A DNA stretch of 64,000 bases, taken from contig JASGJE010000011.1 in the NCBI GenBank assembly GCA_049840875.1, positions 868,001 to 932,000 on the forward strand. The letters are read 5' to 3'. Source of the DNA: JAFDYH01 sp049840875. GTDB taxonomy: Bacteria > Bacteroidota > Bacteroidia > Chitinophagales > Chitinophagaceae. Shown one piece after another: positions 1-9,183 of the stretch (the first letter of the stretch is position 1; every line of letters starts with the position of its first letter). A model generated the notes under the pieces. The model worked only from the letters and a program-made list of their open reading frames with translations, was not told where the DNA came from and ran no database searches. The position numbers and the translations under genes are program-made.

Positions 1-902
1 TGGATTATCTGTCAGCACATATCAATAATCACGGCTGCGCGATGTGTGTTGAAAAAGGTTTGCAGATAGAAATTCCTCCGAGAGCACAGGTGATTCGTGT
101 ATTGATGGATGAATTGACAAGAATTGCTTCGCATACATTATGGTGGGGCGCTATGGCGATGGATGTTGGTGCCCTGACTCCTTTTTTTCTTGCATTTCGC
201 GAACGGGAAATGATCAATGATATAATGGAAGAAACATGTGGCGCAAGGCTAACGATGAACTATATGGTTCCGGGCGGCGTTATGTTTGACATTCATTCAA
301 ATTTTCAAAGAAGAGTGAAGGAGTTTATCACTCATTTCAAACTAAAGTATGATGAATATGATGAGTTGGTGACTGATAATATCATTTTCAAAAACAGAAC
401 ACAAAATGTTGGTTTCATTTCAAAGGAAGATGCGGTATCCTACGGAATGAGTGGCCCGGCAGCAAGAGGTAGTGGCGTACAATGTGATATCCGCAAATTG
501 TATCCGTATGAAATTTATGATAAGCTACGGTTTGAAGAGATCATTGAAAACGGTGGCGATAGTTATGCACGCTACCTTGTAAGAATGGGAGAAATGAAAC
601 AATCGTTATCAATCGTTGAACAGTTGATTGAAAATATTCCAGAAGGCGATTTCCAGGCAAAGACAAAAGCAGTATTAAAATTGCCAAAAGGAGAATTTTA
701 TACAAGAGTTGAAACAGCGAGAGGAGAATTCGGCGTATATATCGTGAGTGAAGGTGGCACAACGCCATACCGGATTAAATTCCGTTCACCAGGGTTTTCA
801 AATTTATCGGCGCTTGATCACATGGCAAGAGGATCGAAAATAGGCGATCTTGTTGCTATTATGGGGACATTAGATTTTGTGATACCTGATATTGATAGAT
901 AA
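1..902 (+). CDS. nuoD: NADH-quinone oxidoreductase subunit D, 3' part
   Basis: The reading frame is open from the left edge of the window (first whole codon at base 3) and ends at 900-902, so only the C-terminal ~299 residues are present. NuoD is the 49-kDa-type subunit of complex I, on the peripheral arm at the quinone site. Family features seen are the RGSGVQCDIRKLYPYE segment in the middle, RGEFGVYIVSEGG, and the C-terminal run FSNLSALDHMARG through GTLDFVIPDIDR with the terminal Arg typical of the family. It is followed on the same strand by nuoH-nuoN, so it belongs to the nuo operon. The segment looks intact. Confidence 0.96.
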   Translation, partial: DYLSAHINNHGCAMCVEKGLQIEIPPRAQVIRVLMDELTRIASHTLWWGAMAMDVGALTPFFLAFREREMINDIMEETCGARLTMNYMVPGGVMFDIHSNFQRRVKEFITHFKLKYDEYDELVTDNIIFKNRTQNVGFISKEDAVSYGMSGPAARGSGVQCDIRKLYPYEIYDKLRFEEIIENGGDSYARYLVRMGEMKQSLSIVEQLIENIPEGDFQAKTKAVLKLPKGEFYTRVETARGEFGVYIVSEGGTTPYRIKFRSPGFSNLSALDHMARGSKIGDLVAIMGTLDFVIPDIDR

Positions 903-910
903 GTCTGAAC

Positions 911-951
911 TGGGATTTGGGGGGATTTAGAGGATTTGTGGGATATATTGG
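911..951 (+). repeat. Degenerate ~9-nt period array
   Basis: In the nuoD-nuoH spacer GAT-containing units recur at 914, 924, 933 and 942, giving a period of nine with one ten. Units are of the form GGGATTT plus two or three variable bases. The same type of array occurs after nuoI (2625) and before the tRNA locus (49812). No function is evident. Confidence 0.55.
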
Positions 952-995
952 TATGTAGCAGCATAATATCATAAAAGTAAAAATCGAAAAACTTC

Positions 996-2072
996 TTGTT
1001 TAGTTTAGAACAGATATCAGATTCGATTCACAATTGGTTGTATAATACATTCAACCCTACTCTTGCATTGCTGATTGAGTTTGTCATTGTCGCTACTTGC
1101 GTTATCGGATTGTTTTCCATACTTGGATTAGTATTGATAATGATGGAGCGGAAAGTATCGGCGTGGATGCAGGTAAGGCTTGGTCCTAATCGTGTTGGCC
1201 CGAAAGGAATGTTTCAAACAGTGGCGGATACGCTAAAATTAATCGTGAAAGAAGGAATGACGCCTGATGGCGCTGATAAATTTTTATTCAACCTTGCTCC
1301 TTTTATCGTAATGATTGTCGCTATGGTAGTGATGGCGCCATTAATGTTTGCCAAAGGTTTCCAGATGTGGGATATCAATATCGGTGTGTTGTTTATCGCG
1401 GCTATTTCATCAGTATCGGTTATTGGGATTTTAATGGCAGGCTGGGCGAGCAACAACAAATATTCATTGCTTGGAGCTATGCGAAGCGGGGCGCAGATTG
1501 TGAGTTATGAATTATCTGCAGGGTTATCCATCTTATGTATTATTGTATTGACGGGCAGCTTACAAATTTCAGATATAGTAGCCGCACAGGAAAACGGTTG
1601 GTGGATATTTAAAGGGCACATTCCTGCAATCATCGCCTTTGTAATCTTCATCATTGCCGTAACAGCCGAAACAAACCGTGCGCCATTTGATATGGCCGAA
1701 GCAGAGTCTGAATTGACTGCAGGGTTTCATACCGAATATTCGGGAATGAAATTCGCGTTGTTTTTCCTTGCTGAATATGTCAACATATTCATTGCCTGCG
1801 CTATCGGCGCAACATTATTTTTCGGTGGGTGGATGCCGTTACATATTGGGCATTGGTCAGGTTTTAATCACATAATGGATTTCATTCCGTCATCAATATG
1901 GTTTTTTGGAAAAACATTTTTCCTGATATTCGTAATCATGTGGTTCAGGTGGACATTTCCGAGATTGCGTGTTGATCAACTATTGAATCTTGAATGGAAA
2001 TATCTTTTACCAATCAGTATGATTAACTTGTTGGTGATGACATTGGTGGCGATAATGGGATGGCATTTTTAA
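996..2072 (+). CDS. nuoH: NADH-quinone oxidoreductase subunit H
   Basis: NuoH is the membrane subunit of complex I that forms the quinone cavity with NuoB/NuoD. The 358-residue product is multi-pass and carries family signatures: MMERKVSAWMQVRLGPNRVG near residue 50, and the acidic loop around AETNRAPFDMAEAESEL near residue 225, rich in conserved Glu. The start is TTG: an in-frame stop at 978-980 lies only five codons upstream and there is no ATG before the conserved MMERK segment, so TTG at 996 is the only good candidate. No clear ribosome binding site is seen. It lies between nuoD and nuoI, the usual order. Confidence 0.95.
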   Translation: MFSLEQISDSIHNWLYNTFNPTLALLIEFVIVATCVIGLFSILGLVLIMMERKVSAWMQVRLGPNRVGPKGMFQTVADTLKLIVKEGMTPDGADKFLFNLAPFIVMIVAMVVMAPLMFAKGFQMWDINIGVLFIAAISSVSVIGILMAGWASNNKYSLLGAMRSGAQIVSYELSAGLSILCIIVLTGSLQISDIVAAQENGWWIFKGHIPAIIAFVIFIIAVTAETNRAPFDMAEAESELTAGFHTEYSGMKFALFFLAEYVNIFIACAIGATLFFGGWMPLHIGHWSGFNHIMDFIPSSIWFFGKTFFLIFVIMWFRWTFPRLRVDQLLNLEWKYLLPISMINLLVMTLVAIMGWHF

Positions 2073-2107
2073 ATGAAAAATGAAAAGCTAATAGTGAAAA
2101 ATAAATA
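2073..2107 (+). repeat. 7-nt period array after nuoH
   Basis: Five consecutive heptamers begin immediately after the nuoH stop codon: ATGAAAA twice, then GCTAATA, GTGAAAA and ATAAATA. It is one of many 7-nt arrays in this window and lies inside the nuo operon spacer. Confidence 0.65.
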
Positions 2108-2137
2108 AATGCCTATAGATTATAGCTAACCGTAAAT

Positions 2138-2614
2138 ATGTTTATAACGAAATACATAAAAGAAGTTTTTGGAGCAGTTCGTTCGTTGCTAACAGGCATG
2201 AAGCTGACTGGTTATTATTTTACGCACCACAAAGAAATAATTACTCAGCAATATCCGGACAATAAAGATACCCTGGCATTACCCGAACGTTTTCGCGGTG
2301 AAGTAGTAATGACGCATGATGAAAACAATGAACATGCATGCACCGGTTGTACTGCTTGCGAACTCGCCTGTCCTAATGCAACGATTAAAATTATTACCAA
2401 GTTTGACGTACAGGCCGATGGAAAAAAGAAGAAAGCCTTGGACACATTTGTTTATCACCTTGAGCTGTGTACCATGTGTAATCTTTGCATAGAAGCCTGT
2501 CCTACAAATGCTATAAAAATGGCGCAATCATTTGAGCATAGTGTGTATGATCGCAGCCAGTTAACCAAGAAATTAAATAATCCAGGATCAAAGATCCGGG
2601 AGGGAGTTGAATAA
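2138..2614 (+). CDS. nuoI: NADH-quinone oxidoreductase subunit I
   Basis: NuoI is the peripheral-arm subunit carrying the two [4Fe-4S] clusters (N6a/N6b) that relay electrons toward NuoB. The 158-residue protein has two ferredoxin-type Cys motifs: CTGCTACELACPNA near residue 69 and CTMCNLCIEACPTNA near residue 110. This is C-x2-C-x2-C-x3-C twice, with the final Cys of each motif serving the other cluster. Length and position between nuoH and nuoJ are normal. The ATG start at 2138 lies in an AT-rich spacer without a Shine-Dalgarno sequence, as expected for this phylum. Confidence 0.96.
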   Translation: MFITKYIKEVFGAVRSLLTGMKLTGYYFTHHKEIITQQYPDNKDTLALPERFRGEVVMTHDENNEHACTGCTACELACPNATIKIITKFDVQADGKKKKALDTFVYHLELCTMCNLCIEACPTNAIKMAQSFEHSVYDRSQLTKKLNNPGSKIREGVE

Positions 2615-2624
2615 ATTGTCTAAA

Positions 2625-2660
2625 CTGGGATATATTGGATTAGTGAGATTTAATAGGAAT
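2625..2660 (+). repeat. Degenerate 9-nt period array after nuoI
   Basis: GAT-centred units start at 2629, 2638 and 2647, with a GGAA variant near 2657, giving a period of nine. Composition matches the arrays at 911 and 49812. Confidence 0.55.
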
Positions 2661-2707
2661 AAAAAAACAAAAAATAAATGAAAGATAATCTCCATTGGGT
2701 TACTACC

Positions 2708-2742
2708 TTTTTTATTTTTTACTTTTTACTTTTTACCTTTCT
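2708..2742 (+). repeat. 7-nt period array before nuoJ
   Basis: Five heptamers read TTTTTTA twice, CTTTTTA twice, then CCTTTCT, ending three bases before the nuoJ ATG. CTTTTTA is the reverse-strand form of the unit seen at 15603, 43174 and 46412. It occupies the position where a ribosome binding site would normally lie. Confidence 0.65.
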
Positions 2743-2745
2743 CTC

Positions 2746-3261
2746 ATGACTGCTTCGCAAATTATATTTTACATCATCGCCGCTTTTATATTAGGCACTG
2801 CGTTGTTGTCTGTCACCAGTAAGAAAATTTTCCGCTCAGCTATCTGGCTATTGTTTTCATTAATTGGCATTGCAGGTTTGTACTTCTGGCTCCAGGTTGA
2901 GTTTGTTGCAGCCGTTCAGATCATCGTATATGTTGGTGGCATTGTGGTACTCATTATCTTTTCCATTTTCCTCACACAACAGGCAGGCAAAGAAATGCCA
3001 AGGCCTACGCTTGTGCGATCTCTAGCTTCACTCTTGGCTACAGTTTTTGGATTTGCCTTTACTTTCTTAATAATTAACCAGCATCATTTTTTTAAAACTG
3101 ACAAATTATTTGATTGGAGTGTTTCGAAACTTGGTACGCAAATGATAAGTACTGGTGATGGAGGTTTTTCCTTGCCTTTTGAAGTGATAAGTATTTTATT
3201 GCTTGCTGCGATGATCGGTTGTATTGTTATCGCTATAAAATCAAAGCCTGCAGAAAAATGA
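2746..3261 (+). CDS. nuoJ: NADH-quinone oxidoreductase subunit J
   Basis: NuoJ is a membrane-arm subunit of complex I. The protein has about 171 residues and five hydrophobic segments. The region LQVEFVAAVQIIVYVGGIVVL, with the pi-bulge-type TM3 (VYVGGI), is the clearest family mark. I chose ATG 2746 (MTASQII) rather than an upstream in-frame TTG at 2695, because the extra residues would be encoded mostly by the T-rich heptamer array and have no family counterpart. The stop TGA overlaps the nuoK ATG (ATGA), which suggests translational coupling. Confidence 0.94.
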   Translation: MTASQIIFYIIAAFILGTALLSVTSKKIFRSAIWLLFSLIGIAGLYFWLQVEFVAAVQIIVYVGGIVVLIIFSIFLTQQAGKEMPRPTLVRSLASLLATVFGFAFTFLIINQHHFFKTDKLFDWSVSKLGTQMISTGDGGFSLPFEVISILLLAAMIGCIVIAIKSKPAEK

Positions 3262-3572
3262 ACGAGATTCCAATCAGCCATATACTATTCGTGAGCACTG
3301 CCTTATTTTTTATAGGGGTATACGGCCTGTTCACACGTCGCAATATGATCACAATGCTGATGTCTATAGAATTAATTCTGAATAGCGTGAACATCAATTT
3401 CGTTGTGTTTAATAAATACCTGTATCCAGAAAAACTCGATGGCTTATTTTTTACAGTTTTTATTATTGCAATTGCAGCCGCTGAAGCCGCTGTCGCGATT
3501 GCCATTATTATTAACCTGTACAGAAGTCATAATTCTATTGATGTTAACGACGCAGAAGAAATGAAGTATTAA
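3258..3572 (+). CDS. nuoK: NADH-quinone oxidoreductase subunit K
   Basis: NuoK is a small three-helix membrane subunit of complex I involved in proton translocation. The 104-residue protein matches the family length. It shows the segment MLMSIELILNSVNINFV, with the conserved Glu in helix 2, and a second conserved Glu in AEAAVAIAIIINLY. ATG 3258 overlaps the nuoJ stop by four bases. An upstream TTG in the same frame would place the start inside nuoJ with no family support. Only three bases separate its stop from the nuoL start. Confidence 0.95.
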   Translation: MNEIPISHILFVSTALFFIGVYGLFTRRNMITMLMSIELILNSVNINFVVFNKYLYPEKLDGLFFTVFIIAIAAAEAAVAIAIIINLYRSHNSIDVNDAEEMKY

Positions 3573-3575
3573 ACA

Positions 3576-5501
3576 ATGAGCTATTCTCAATACATATTTT
3601 TAATCCCGCTATTGCCACTGGCAGGGTTTCTTCTATTGGGTTTATTTGGAAAAAAGACTTTTAAAAAGGCTGCAGGCGGTATTGCTACGTTCTTTTTATT
3701 CATAACAACAGGTCTCGCGATTTACGCGGCCTATCATTACTTTTTTATTGATGGAAAAGTTGGAGAAGTTTACCAGGCTATCGTTCCCTTAAAATTTAAA
3801 TGGCTTTCTTTTTCTGACAATTTATCAATTGATATCGGAATCATACTCGATCCCATATCTGTAATGATGCTGGTTGTTGTAAGTTTTGTTTCGTTGATGG
3901 TGCATGTTTTTAGCCTTTGGTATATGAAAGGTGAAGGACGATTCAGCACTTATTATGCATTTCTTGGCTTGTTTACGTTTTCAATGCTCGGGTTAGTTAT
4001 TTCAACCAATATTTTTCAGATATATATTTTTTGGGAACTGGTTGGTGTGTCTTCGTATCTATTGATAGGTTTTTACTTTGATAAGCCGTCTGCTGTTGCT
4101 GCTTCTAAAAAGGCATTTATAGTTACCCGCTTTGCAGACCTGGCTTTTCTGATTGGAATTTTGATATTGGGCTTTCAATCACAGACGCTCGACTTCAGTA
4201 CATTGATTCAACGGTTGACCGACACACATTCCGCTCAGTTCTTATCAATCACGTCTGCATCGTTTCTGGGATTTTCACTAATGACCTGGGCGTTGACGTT
4301 AGTCTTTATTGGTGGTGCAGGTAAATCAGCAATGTTTCCATTACACATCTGGCTGCCGGATGCAATGGAAGGCCCGACGCCTGTGTCAGCATTAATTCAT
4401 GCTGCGACGATGGTTGTTGCCGGTGTTTACCTTGTAGCAAGACTGTTTCCTGTATTTTATATCAATCATGTCTCGCTACAATTGGTTGCGTATGTTGGCG
4501 CATTCTCTTCCATTTTTGCGGCCATTATTGCCTGCACTCAAACCGATATCAAACGTGTGCTTGCGTATTCTACAATGTCGCAGATAGGTTATATGTTATT
4601 TGCTCTTGGCGTTTCAGGCGTTGGTGATGAAAATGGATTGGGATACACTGCTTCAATGTTTCATTTGTTTACACATGCTTTTTTTAAGTCCTTACTTTTC
4701 CTTGGCGCTGGTGCAGTAATTCATTTTGTACATAGCAATGACATGAAAGATATGGGAGGCCTGAGAAAATTGTTGCCAGTTACTCACTTCGTTTTCCTTA
4801 TCGCTTGTCTCGCTATTGCAGGCATTCCGCCGTTTGCAGGTTTTTTTAGCAAAGAAGAAATTCTATTGGCGGCCTACAATTCCAATAAATTAATTTATTG
4901 GATAGCTTTATTCACGTCCGGAATCACATCATTTTATATGTTCCGTTTGTATTTTTCCATTTTCTGGAGTAATGCCGCTGGTTCGCATCATCACGGCGAA
5001 GGAAACGCTACCATGAAAACTCCATTGATCCTACTTGCAACGTGTACTTCGCTTGCAGGCTTGATCCCATTCGGGAAATTTGTTTCAGTCGATGGAAAAT
5101 CGTTAGCGACACAATTTCATTTTTCATTTTCAATCGCTCCTGTGTTGTTTGGTGTGGTTGGTTTTTTTGCAGCGCTATGGCTTTTTAAAAATAAAAATGA
5201 TAAGCCTTCAACAATCGCATCATCACTCGGAAGTTTATACAAAGCAGCATATAGAAAATTTTATGTTGATGAATTATATCTGTTTGTCACGAAAAAAATT
5301 ATTTTCAATCTCGTTGCCAAACCGGCGGCATGGATAGATAAGTATATCGTTGATGGCCTGATGAATGGTATAGCGTTACTCACAGCGTCTGTTTCTTCAG
5401 CCATCAAGGGAATTCAATCCGGTAAAGTACAGAGTTATGCTTTATACTTTTTCGGTGGCGCATTGGCGCTGGCGCTTATTTTTATTTATTTATGGAAATG
5501 A
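3576..5501 (+). CDS. nuoL: NADH-quinone oxidoreductase subunit L
   Basis: NuoL is the distal antiporter-like subunit of the complex I membrane arm, with a long lateral helix at its C-terminus. The 641-residue product has many membrane spans. Family marks are IFWELVGVSSYLLIGFY near residue 150, with the conserved Glu, and GGAGKSAMFPLHIWLPDAME near residue 245, with the conserved Lys; HAFFKSLLFLGAGAVIH carries the next conserved Lys. Downstream, the nuoM gene is displaced by a transposase insertion of about 0.7 kb, which is not the usual arrangement. The gene itself looks complete. Confidence 0.96.
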   Translation: MSYSQYIFLIPLLPLAGFLLLGLFGKKTFKKAAGGIATFFLFITTGLAIYAAYHYFFIDGKVGEVYQAIVPLKFKWLSFSDNLSIDIGIILDPISVMMLVVVSFVSLMVHVFSLWYMKGEGRFSTYYAFLGLFTFSMLGLVISTNIFQIYIFWELVGVSSYLLIGFYFDKPSAVAASKKAFIVTRFADLAFLIGILILGFQSQTLDFSTLIQRLTDTHSAQFLSITSASFLGFSLMTWALTLVFIGGAGKSAMFPLHIWLPDAMEGPTPVSALIHAATMVVAGVYLVARLFPVFYINHVSLQLVAYVGAFSSIFAAIIACTQTDIKRVLAYSTMSQIGYMLFALGVSGVGDENGLGYTASMFHLFTHAFFKSLLFLGAGAVIHFVHSNDMKDMGGLRKLLPVTHFVFLIACLAIAGIPPFAGFFSKEEILLAAYNSNKLIYWIALFTSGITSFYMFRLYFSIFWSNAAGSHHHGEGNATMKTPLILLATCTSLAGLIPFGKFVSVDGKSLATQFHFSFSIAPVLFGVVGFFAALWLFKNKNDKPSTIASSLGSLYKAAYRKFYVDELYLFVTKKIIFNLVAKPAAWIDKYIVDGLMNGIALLTASVSSAIKGIQSGKVQSYALYFFGGALALALIFIYLWK

Positions 5502-5565
5502 AAAAACAATTAGAAGATTAAATCTTCATATCAGAAAGCAAAGTGAAATTATCATAAGTTTCGTT

Positions 5566-5645
5566 CGCTCCAGAGGAGCGACATATTAGTAGCAAAAAAT
5601 AAAGATCAGATAAATCAGCAGCTCCGGAGGAGCGACTTGTAAAAA
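5566..5645 (+). repeat. Two palindromic repeat units upstream of the Y1 transposase
   Basis: Two related units flank the 5' side of the transposase gene. The first is CGCTCC-AGA-GGAGCG at 5566-5580. The second is GCTCC-GGA-GGAGC at 5621-5633, followed in both cases by GAC and a T/A-rich tail of similar sequence. These short GC-rich hairpins in AT-rich surroundings resemble the subterminal or REP-type hairpins recognised by IS200-like and REP-associated Y1 transposases. The last base of the entry coincides with the transposase ATG. Confidence 0.6.
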
Positions 5646-6106
5646 TGGCTAACACCTATTCACAGATATACATTCAGATTGTATTTGCCGTTAAAGGACG
5701 GGAATGTTTCATTAAAGAAACATTCAGAGAAGAGTTACAGAAATATTTAGCAGGTATAGTTACCGGAAAAAAACAAAAGTTATACGCGATTTATTGCATG
5801 CCTGATCATGCACACCTGTTGATTAGCATGCAACCTGACAAATCGGTTTCCGATTTGGTTAGGGATTTAAAAGCAAATTCATCTTCTTTTTTAAAGGAAA
5901 AGAAATTTACCACTGGTTTGTTTAGCTGGCAGGAGGGTTTTGGGGCTTTCAGTTATTCAAAATCGCAGTCCAATACAGTTGTGAAATATATCCTGAATCA
6001 ACCTGACCATCATAGAAAAAGAACCTTTCGTGAAGAATATCTTGAGTTTTTGAAAAAATTTGAAATTAGTTACAACGAAAAATATTTGTTTGACTTTTAT
6101 GATTGA
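5645..6106 (+). CDS. IS200-like Y1 (HUH) transposase
   Basis: Y1 transposases nick and join single-stranded DNA using one Tyr and a His-hydrophobic-His metal site. The 153-residue protein has the HUH motif in CMPDHAHLLISM near residue 55. The likely catalytic Tyr is in VVKYILNQPDHH near residue 118, in the usual helix. The FSWQEGFGAFSYSKSQ stretch is typical of the Bacteroidota branch. The gene is full length and lies between nuoL and nuoM in the same orientation as the operon, with small hairpins on both sides. No TnpB partner is present. It may be a mobile IS or a domesticated REP-associated transposase; the flanking palindromes favour the latter. Activity cannot be judged from sequence alone. 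Confidence 0.9.
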   Translation: MANTYSQIYIQIVFAVKGRECFIKETFREELQKYLAGIVTGKKQKLYAIYCMPDHAHLLISMQPDKSVSDLVRDLKANSSSFLKEKKFTTGLFSWQEGFGAFSYSKSQSNTVVKYILNQPDHHRKRTFREEYLEFLKKFEISYNEKYLFDFYD

Positions 6107-6122
6107 AATGAAAAAACATAGC

Positions 6123-6191
6123 ACTCCTACGGAGTTAAGAGCCATAACGGAGAAATATCTAATTGTTACTAACATGCTGCGCCTCCGGCGC
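6123..6191 (+). repeat. Two palindromes downstream of the Y1 transposase
   Basis: ACTCC-TAC-GGAGT at 6123-6135 and GCGCC-TCC-GGCGC at 6179-6191 are perfect five-base stems with three-base loops. They mirror the two hairpins upstream of the transposase, but the right-hand stem sequences differ from the left-hand ones. They probably mark the right side of the inserted unit. Confidence 0.55.
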
Positions 6192-6247
6192 ACGCAGCCA
6201 TTTCGTTTAAATGAATTTCTTAAAATTACGAATCCATTGTCTCGATA

Positions 6248-7744
6248 ATGAACCTTTCCTTATTCGTCATATTACCACTTGCTTCTGTATTTGTCTTTAC
6301 TTTTTGTAAAGGGCTAAAACAGATCCGGTCAGTTGCTTTTATCAGCGCCGTCATTCAATTGATACTTTCATTTGTCTTTCTATGGTATTATCATAAAGAA
6401 AGATCAGGCGGCAACACATCAATGATGCTTTTTGAAAACAACTACACATGGTTTGCTCCACTGCACATCAATTATCATATTGGCATAGACGGCATTTCTT
6501 TATCAATGATATTGCTCACTGCATTTGTTGTACTGGCCGGTACTCTTATCTCATGGAAAATGGAAAAACTCAGCAAGGAGTTTTTTTTATTACTGTTGCT
6601 ACTGAGCGCAGGCGCTTATGGCTTCTTTATTTCGCTTGATCTGTTTACTCTTTTCTTTTTCCTCGAATTGGCTGTCATTCCAAAATTTTTACTGATCGGC
6701 ATCTGGGGCAGTGGAAAAAAGGAATATAGCGCCATGAAGCTGGCCTTGTTATTAATGGGTGGTTCCGCACTTGTTTTTATTGGATTAGCTGGTATTTATT
6801 TTAATTCTTCTATTAATGGTGAACACAGTTTTGATCTCCTGCAACTTGCCCAATCAACTATTCCTGTTGCTACACAAAATTTCTTTTTTCCGTTTGCCTT
6901 CATAGGCTTTGGCATTTTCACCGCGATATTCCCATTTCATACATGGGTTCCAGACGGACACTCGTCCGCTCCGACAGCAGCTTCCATGTTTTTAGCAGGT
7001 ATATCAATGAAGCTGGGTGGCTATGGATGTTTGCGTGTCGCAACCTTCCTGATGCCGGATGCGGCTCATCATTATTCAACAATCATTATTGTACTGGCAT
7101 GTATTGCTATCCTTTACGGTGCCTTCGCCACTATGATGCAGTCGGATCTTAAATATATCAATGCTTATTCTTCGATCAGCCATTGCGGATTTGTATTGCT
7201 TGGTATCGGCATGTTGACAAAAACGGCCATCACCGGCGCCGTGATGCAAATGGTATCTCACGGTCTCATGACAGCGCTTTTCTTTGCAGCTATCGGAATG
7301 ATTTATGATCGGACACATACCCGGCAAGTTGCACAACTCGGCGGTCTGTTGAAAGTAATGCCTTTTATTTCGGCGGTCTTTGTGATTGCGGGTCTTTGCT
7401 CTTTAGGTTTGCCTGGGTTCAGCGGTTTTGTAGCTGAAATGACCGTCTTCATGGGATCATGGGAAAATGCCGGACAATTTTATCATGCCGCAACAATTGT
7501 CGCCTGTGCTTCGATTGTCGTAACGGCAGTTTATATTTTGCGGGCAACCGGCCAATCAATCATGGGACCACTATTCAATAAAGAATACGCCGTATTAAAA
7601 GATGCCGATTGGAATGAGAAAATGGCAGCCGTATTATTAATCATTGGAATTATAACGATAGGGATAGCGCCATTCCTTTTAAATGACCTGTTAAAACCGG
7701 CGACAGAAATTATTATTCAAAAACTGGCACTCGTTAACCGATAA
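6248..7744 (+). CDS. nuoM: NADH-quinone oxidoreductase subunit M
   Basis: NuoM is the second antiporter-like subunit of the complex I membrane arm. The 498-residue protein has about 14 hydrophobic helices. Family marks are FFFLELAVIPKFLLIGIWG near residue 138, with the conserved Glu, and FPFHTWVPDGHSSAPTAASM near residue 228; the Lys in LAGISMKLGGYG follows. The first codon is ATG 6248, directly after the transposase insert, so expression depends either on read-through from upstream nuo genes or on a promoter in the inserted segment. It is followed by nuoN after 20 bases. Confidence 0.96.
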   Translation: MNLSLFVILPLASVFVFTFCKGLKQIRSVAFISAVIQLILSFVFLWYYHKERSGGNTSMMLFENNYTWFAPLHINYHIGIDGISLSMILLTAFVVLAGTLISWKMEKLSKEFFLLLLLLSAGAYGFFISLDLFTLFFFLELAVIPKFLLIGIWGSGKKEYSAMKLALLLMGGSALVFIGLAGIYFNSSINGEHSFDLLQLAQSTIPVATQNFFFPFAFIGFGIFTAIFPFHTWVPDGHSSAPTAASMFLAGISMKLGGYGCLRVATFLMPDAAHHYSTIIIVLACIAILYGAFATMMQSDLKYINAYSSISHCGFVLLGIGMLTKTAITGAVMQMVSHGLMTALFFAAIGMIYDRTHTRQVAQLGGLLKVMPFISAVFVIAGLCSLGLPGFSGFVAEMTVFMGSWENAGQFYHAATIVACASIVVTAVYILRATGQSIMGPLFNKEYAVLKDADWNEKMAAVLLIIGIITIGIAPFLLNDLLKPATEIIIQKLALVNR

Positions 7745-7764
7745 ATAACAGACTGGATTTATAC

Positions 7765-9171
7765 ATGTTGAGCGACTTTTTTATATTAATGCGAGCTGAA
7801 CTGATAATTACGATTATCATTTTCATTTTACTATTTATTAAACTGAGTAATACAGCGTGGAAAAATGAATCATTGCTCAATTTTGTTAATCTTCTTTTAT
7901 TAATCAACCTTATTTCCGGATTTTTCTTTAGCCGCGAAGGGAGATTATTCGGCGACATGTTTCAAACAAATGAATTAATCCGTTTTGAAAAAAATTTGCT
8001 GAACCTTGGCGTATTTATCATCTCATTACAATCCTACGAGTGGTTAAAAAAGCATGAACATGCGCCGGAGTTTTATATGCTATTACTTTCCACTTTGCTT
8101 GGCATGTTCTTTATGATTTCCACAGAAAATATTTTATTATTTTACCTGGCGCTTGAACTATCTACAATACCACTTGCAGCGTTGTGCAATTTTGATTTGC
8201 ATAAACGCCAGTCTTCCGAAGCCGCTTTCAAAATGATAATTTCATCGGCGTTTTCTTCAGGGTTACTATTATTTGGCATTTCATTATTATATGGCGCTAC
8301 AGGAAGTTTGAATCTTTCTGAAATAGGAATGCATGTCAGCAATAATCCGTTGCAGATTTTTTCGTTTATATTGCTGGTATCTGGCTTTTGCTTTAAGATA
8401 TCAGCAGTGCCTTTTCATTTGTGGACAGCGGACGTATATGAGGGATCGCCGGTTGCAGTAACCTCTTATCTATCCGTTATTTCAAAAGCTGCAATCATAT
8501 TTGTATTTGTTCCCGTTTTATATAAAATATTTCAGCCGATAGGTGAAACTGTTTATAACCTGTTGTTTATTTTATCTGTTGCAACGATCGTCATCGGAAA
8601 TTTGTTTGCATTGCGCCAGCAAAACATGAAACGATTTCTTGCCTTTTCTTCAATAGCTCAGGTAGGTTTTATTCTGGTTGGTGTGAGCGGTCAGTCAACA
8701 CAGGGCCATGCTTCTGTTATTTACTTTATCCTGGTATATATCTTTTCAAATCTCGGGGCCTTTGGCGTCATCTCTTTAGTAAGCGCTGTTACGGGAAAAG
8801 AAAATATTACCGATTACAAAGGTTTTTATAAAACAAATCCTGCGCTTAGTTGGATATTGGCTATATCATTATTCTCATTGGCAGGCATTCCACCAACTGC
8901 AGGATTCTTTGGTAAATTTTTTCTGTTGCTGGCTGGTGCTGCCAAAGGAAATTATTTGCAGATTACAATTGCAGCATTGAATATGGTAGTATCATTATAC
9001 TATTATCTGAAAGTTATCAGGGCCATCTTTATGGATGCAAATGATCAACCTGTCGAGAAGATCAAACTTAATATGTATTCAATCGTCGCTGCAGTGATTT
9101 GCGTTATCGGCATCATTGCTTCAGGGGTATTGAGCGGAGCTTATAACTATATTTACGCACTGGTTAAATAA
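7765..9171 (+). CDS. nuoN: NADH-quinone oxidoreductase subunit N
   Basis: NuoN is the antiporter-like subunit closest to the quinone arm of complex I. The 468-residue multi-pass product has FYLALELSTIPLAAL near residue 130, with the conserved Glu, and ISAVPFHLWTADVYEGSP near residue 210. SLAGIPPTAGFFGKFF near residue 370 is also characteristic. It is the last nuo gene here. A 138-base spacer consisting largely of 7-nt arrays separates it from the next reading frame. Confidence 0.95.
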   Translation: MLSDFFILMRAELIITIIIFILLFIKLSNTAWKNESLLNFVNLLLLINLISGFFFSREGRLFGDMFQTNELIRFEKNLLNLGVFIISLQSYEWLKKHEHAPEFYMLLLSTLLGMFFMISTENILLFYLALELSTIPLAALCNFDLHKRQSSEAAFKMIISSAFSSGLLLFGISLLYGATGSLNLSEIGMHVSNNPLQIFSFILLVSGFCFKISAVPFHLWTADVYEGSPVAVTSYLSVISKAAIIFVFVPVLYKIFQPIGETVYNLLFILSVATIVIGNLFALRQQNMKRFLAFSSIAQVGFILVGVSGQSTQGHASVIYFILVYIFSNLGAFGVISLVSAVTGKENITDYKGFYKTNPALSWILAISLFSLAGIPPTAGFFGKFFLLLAGAAKGNYLQITIAALNMVVSLYYYLKVIRAIFMDANDQPVEKIKLNMYSIVAAVICVIGIIASGVLSGAYNYIYALVK

Positions 9172-9183
9172 AGAATGGAAAAA

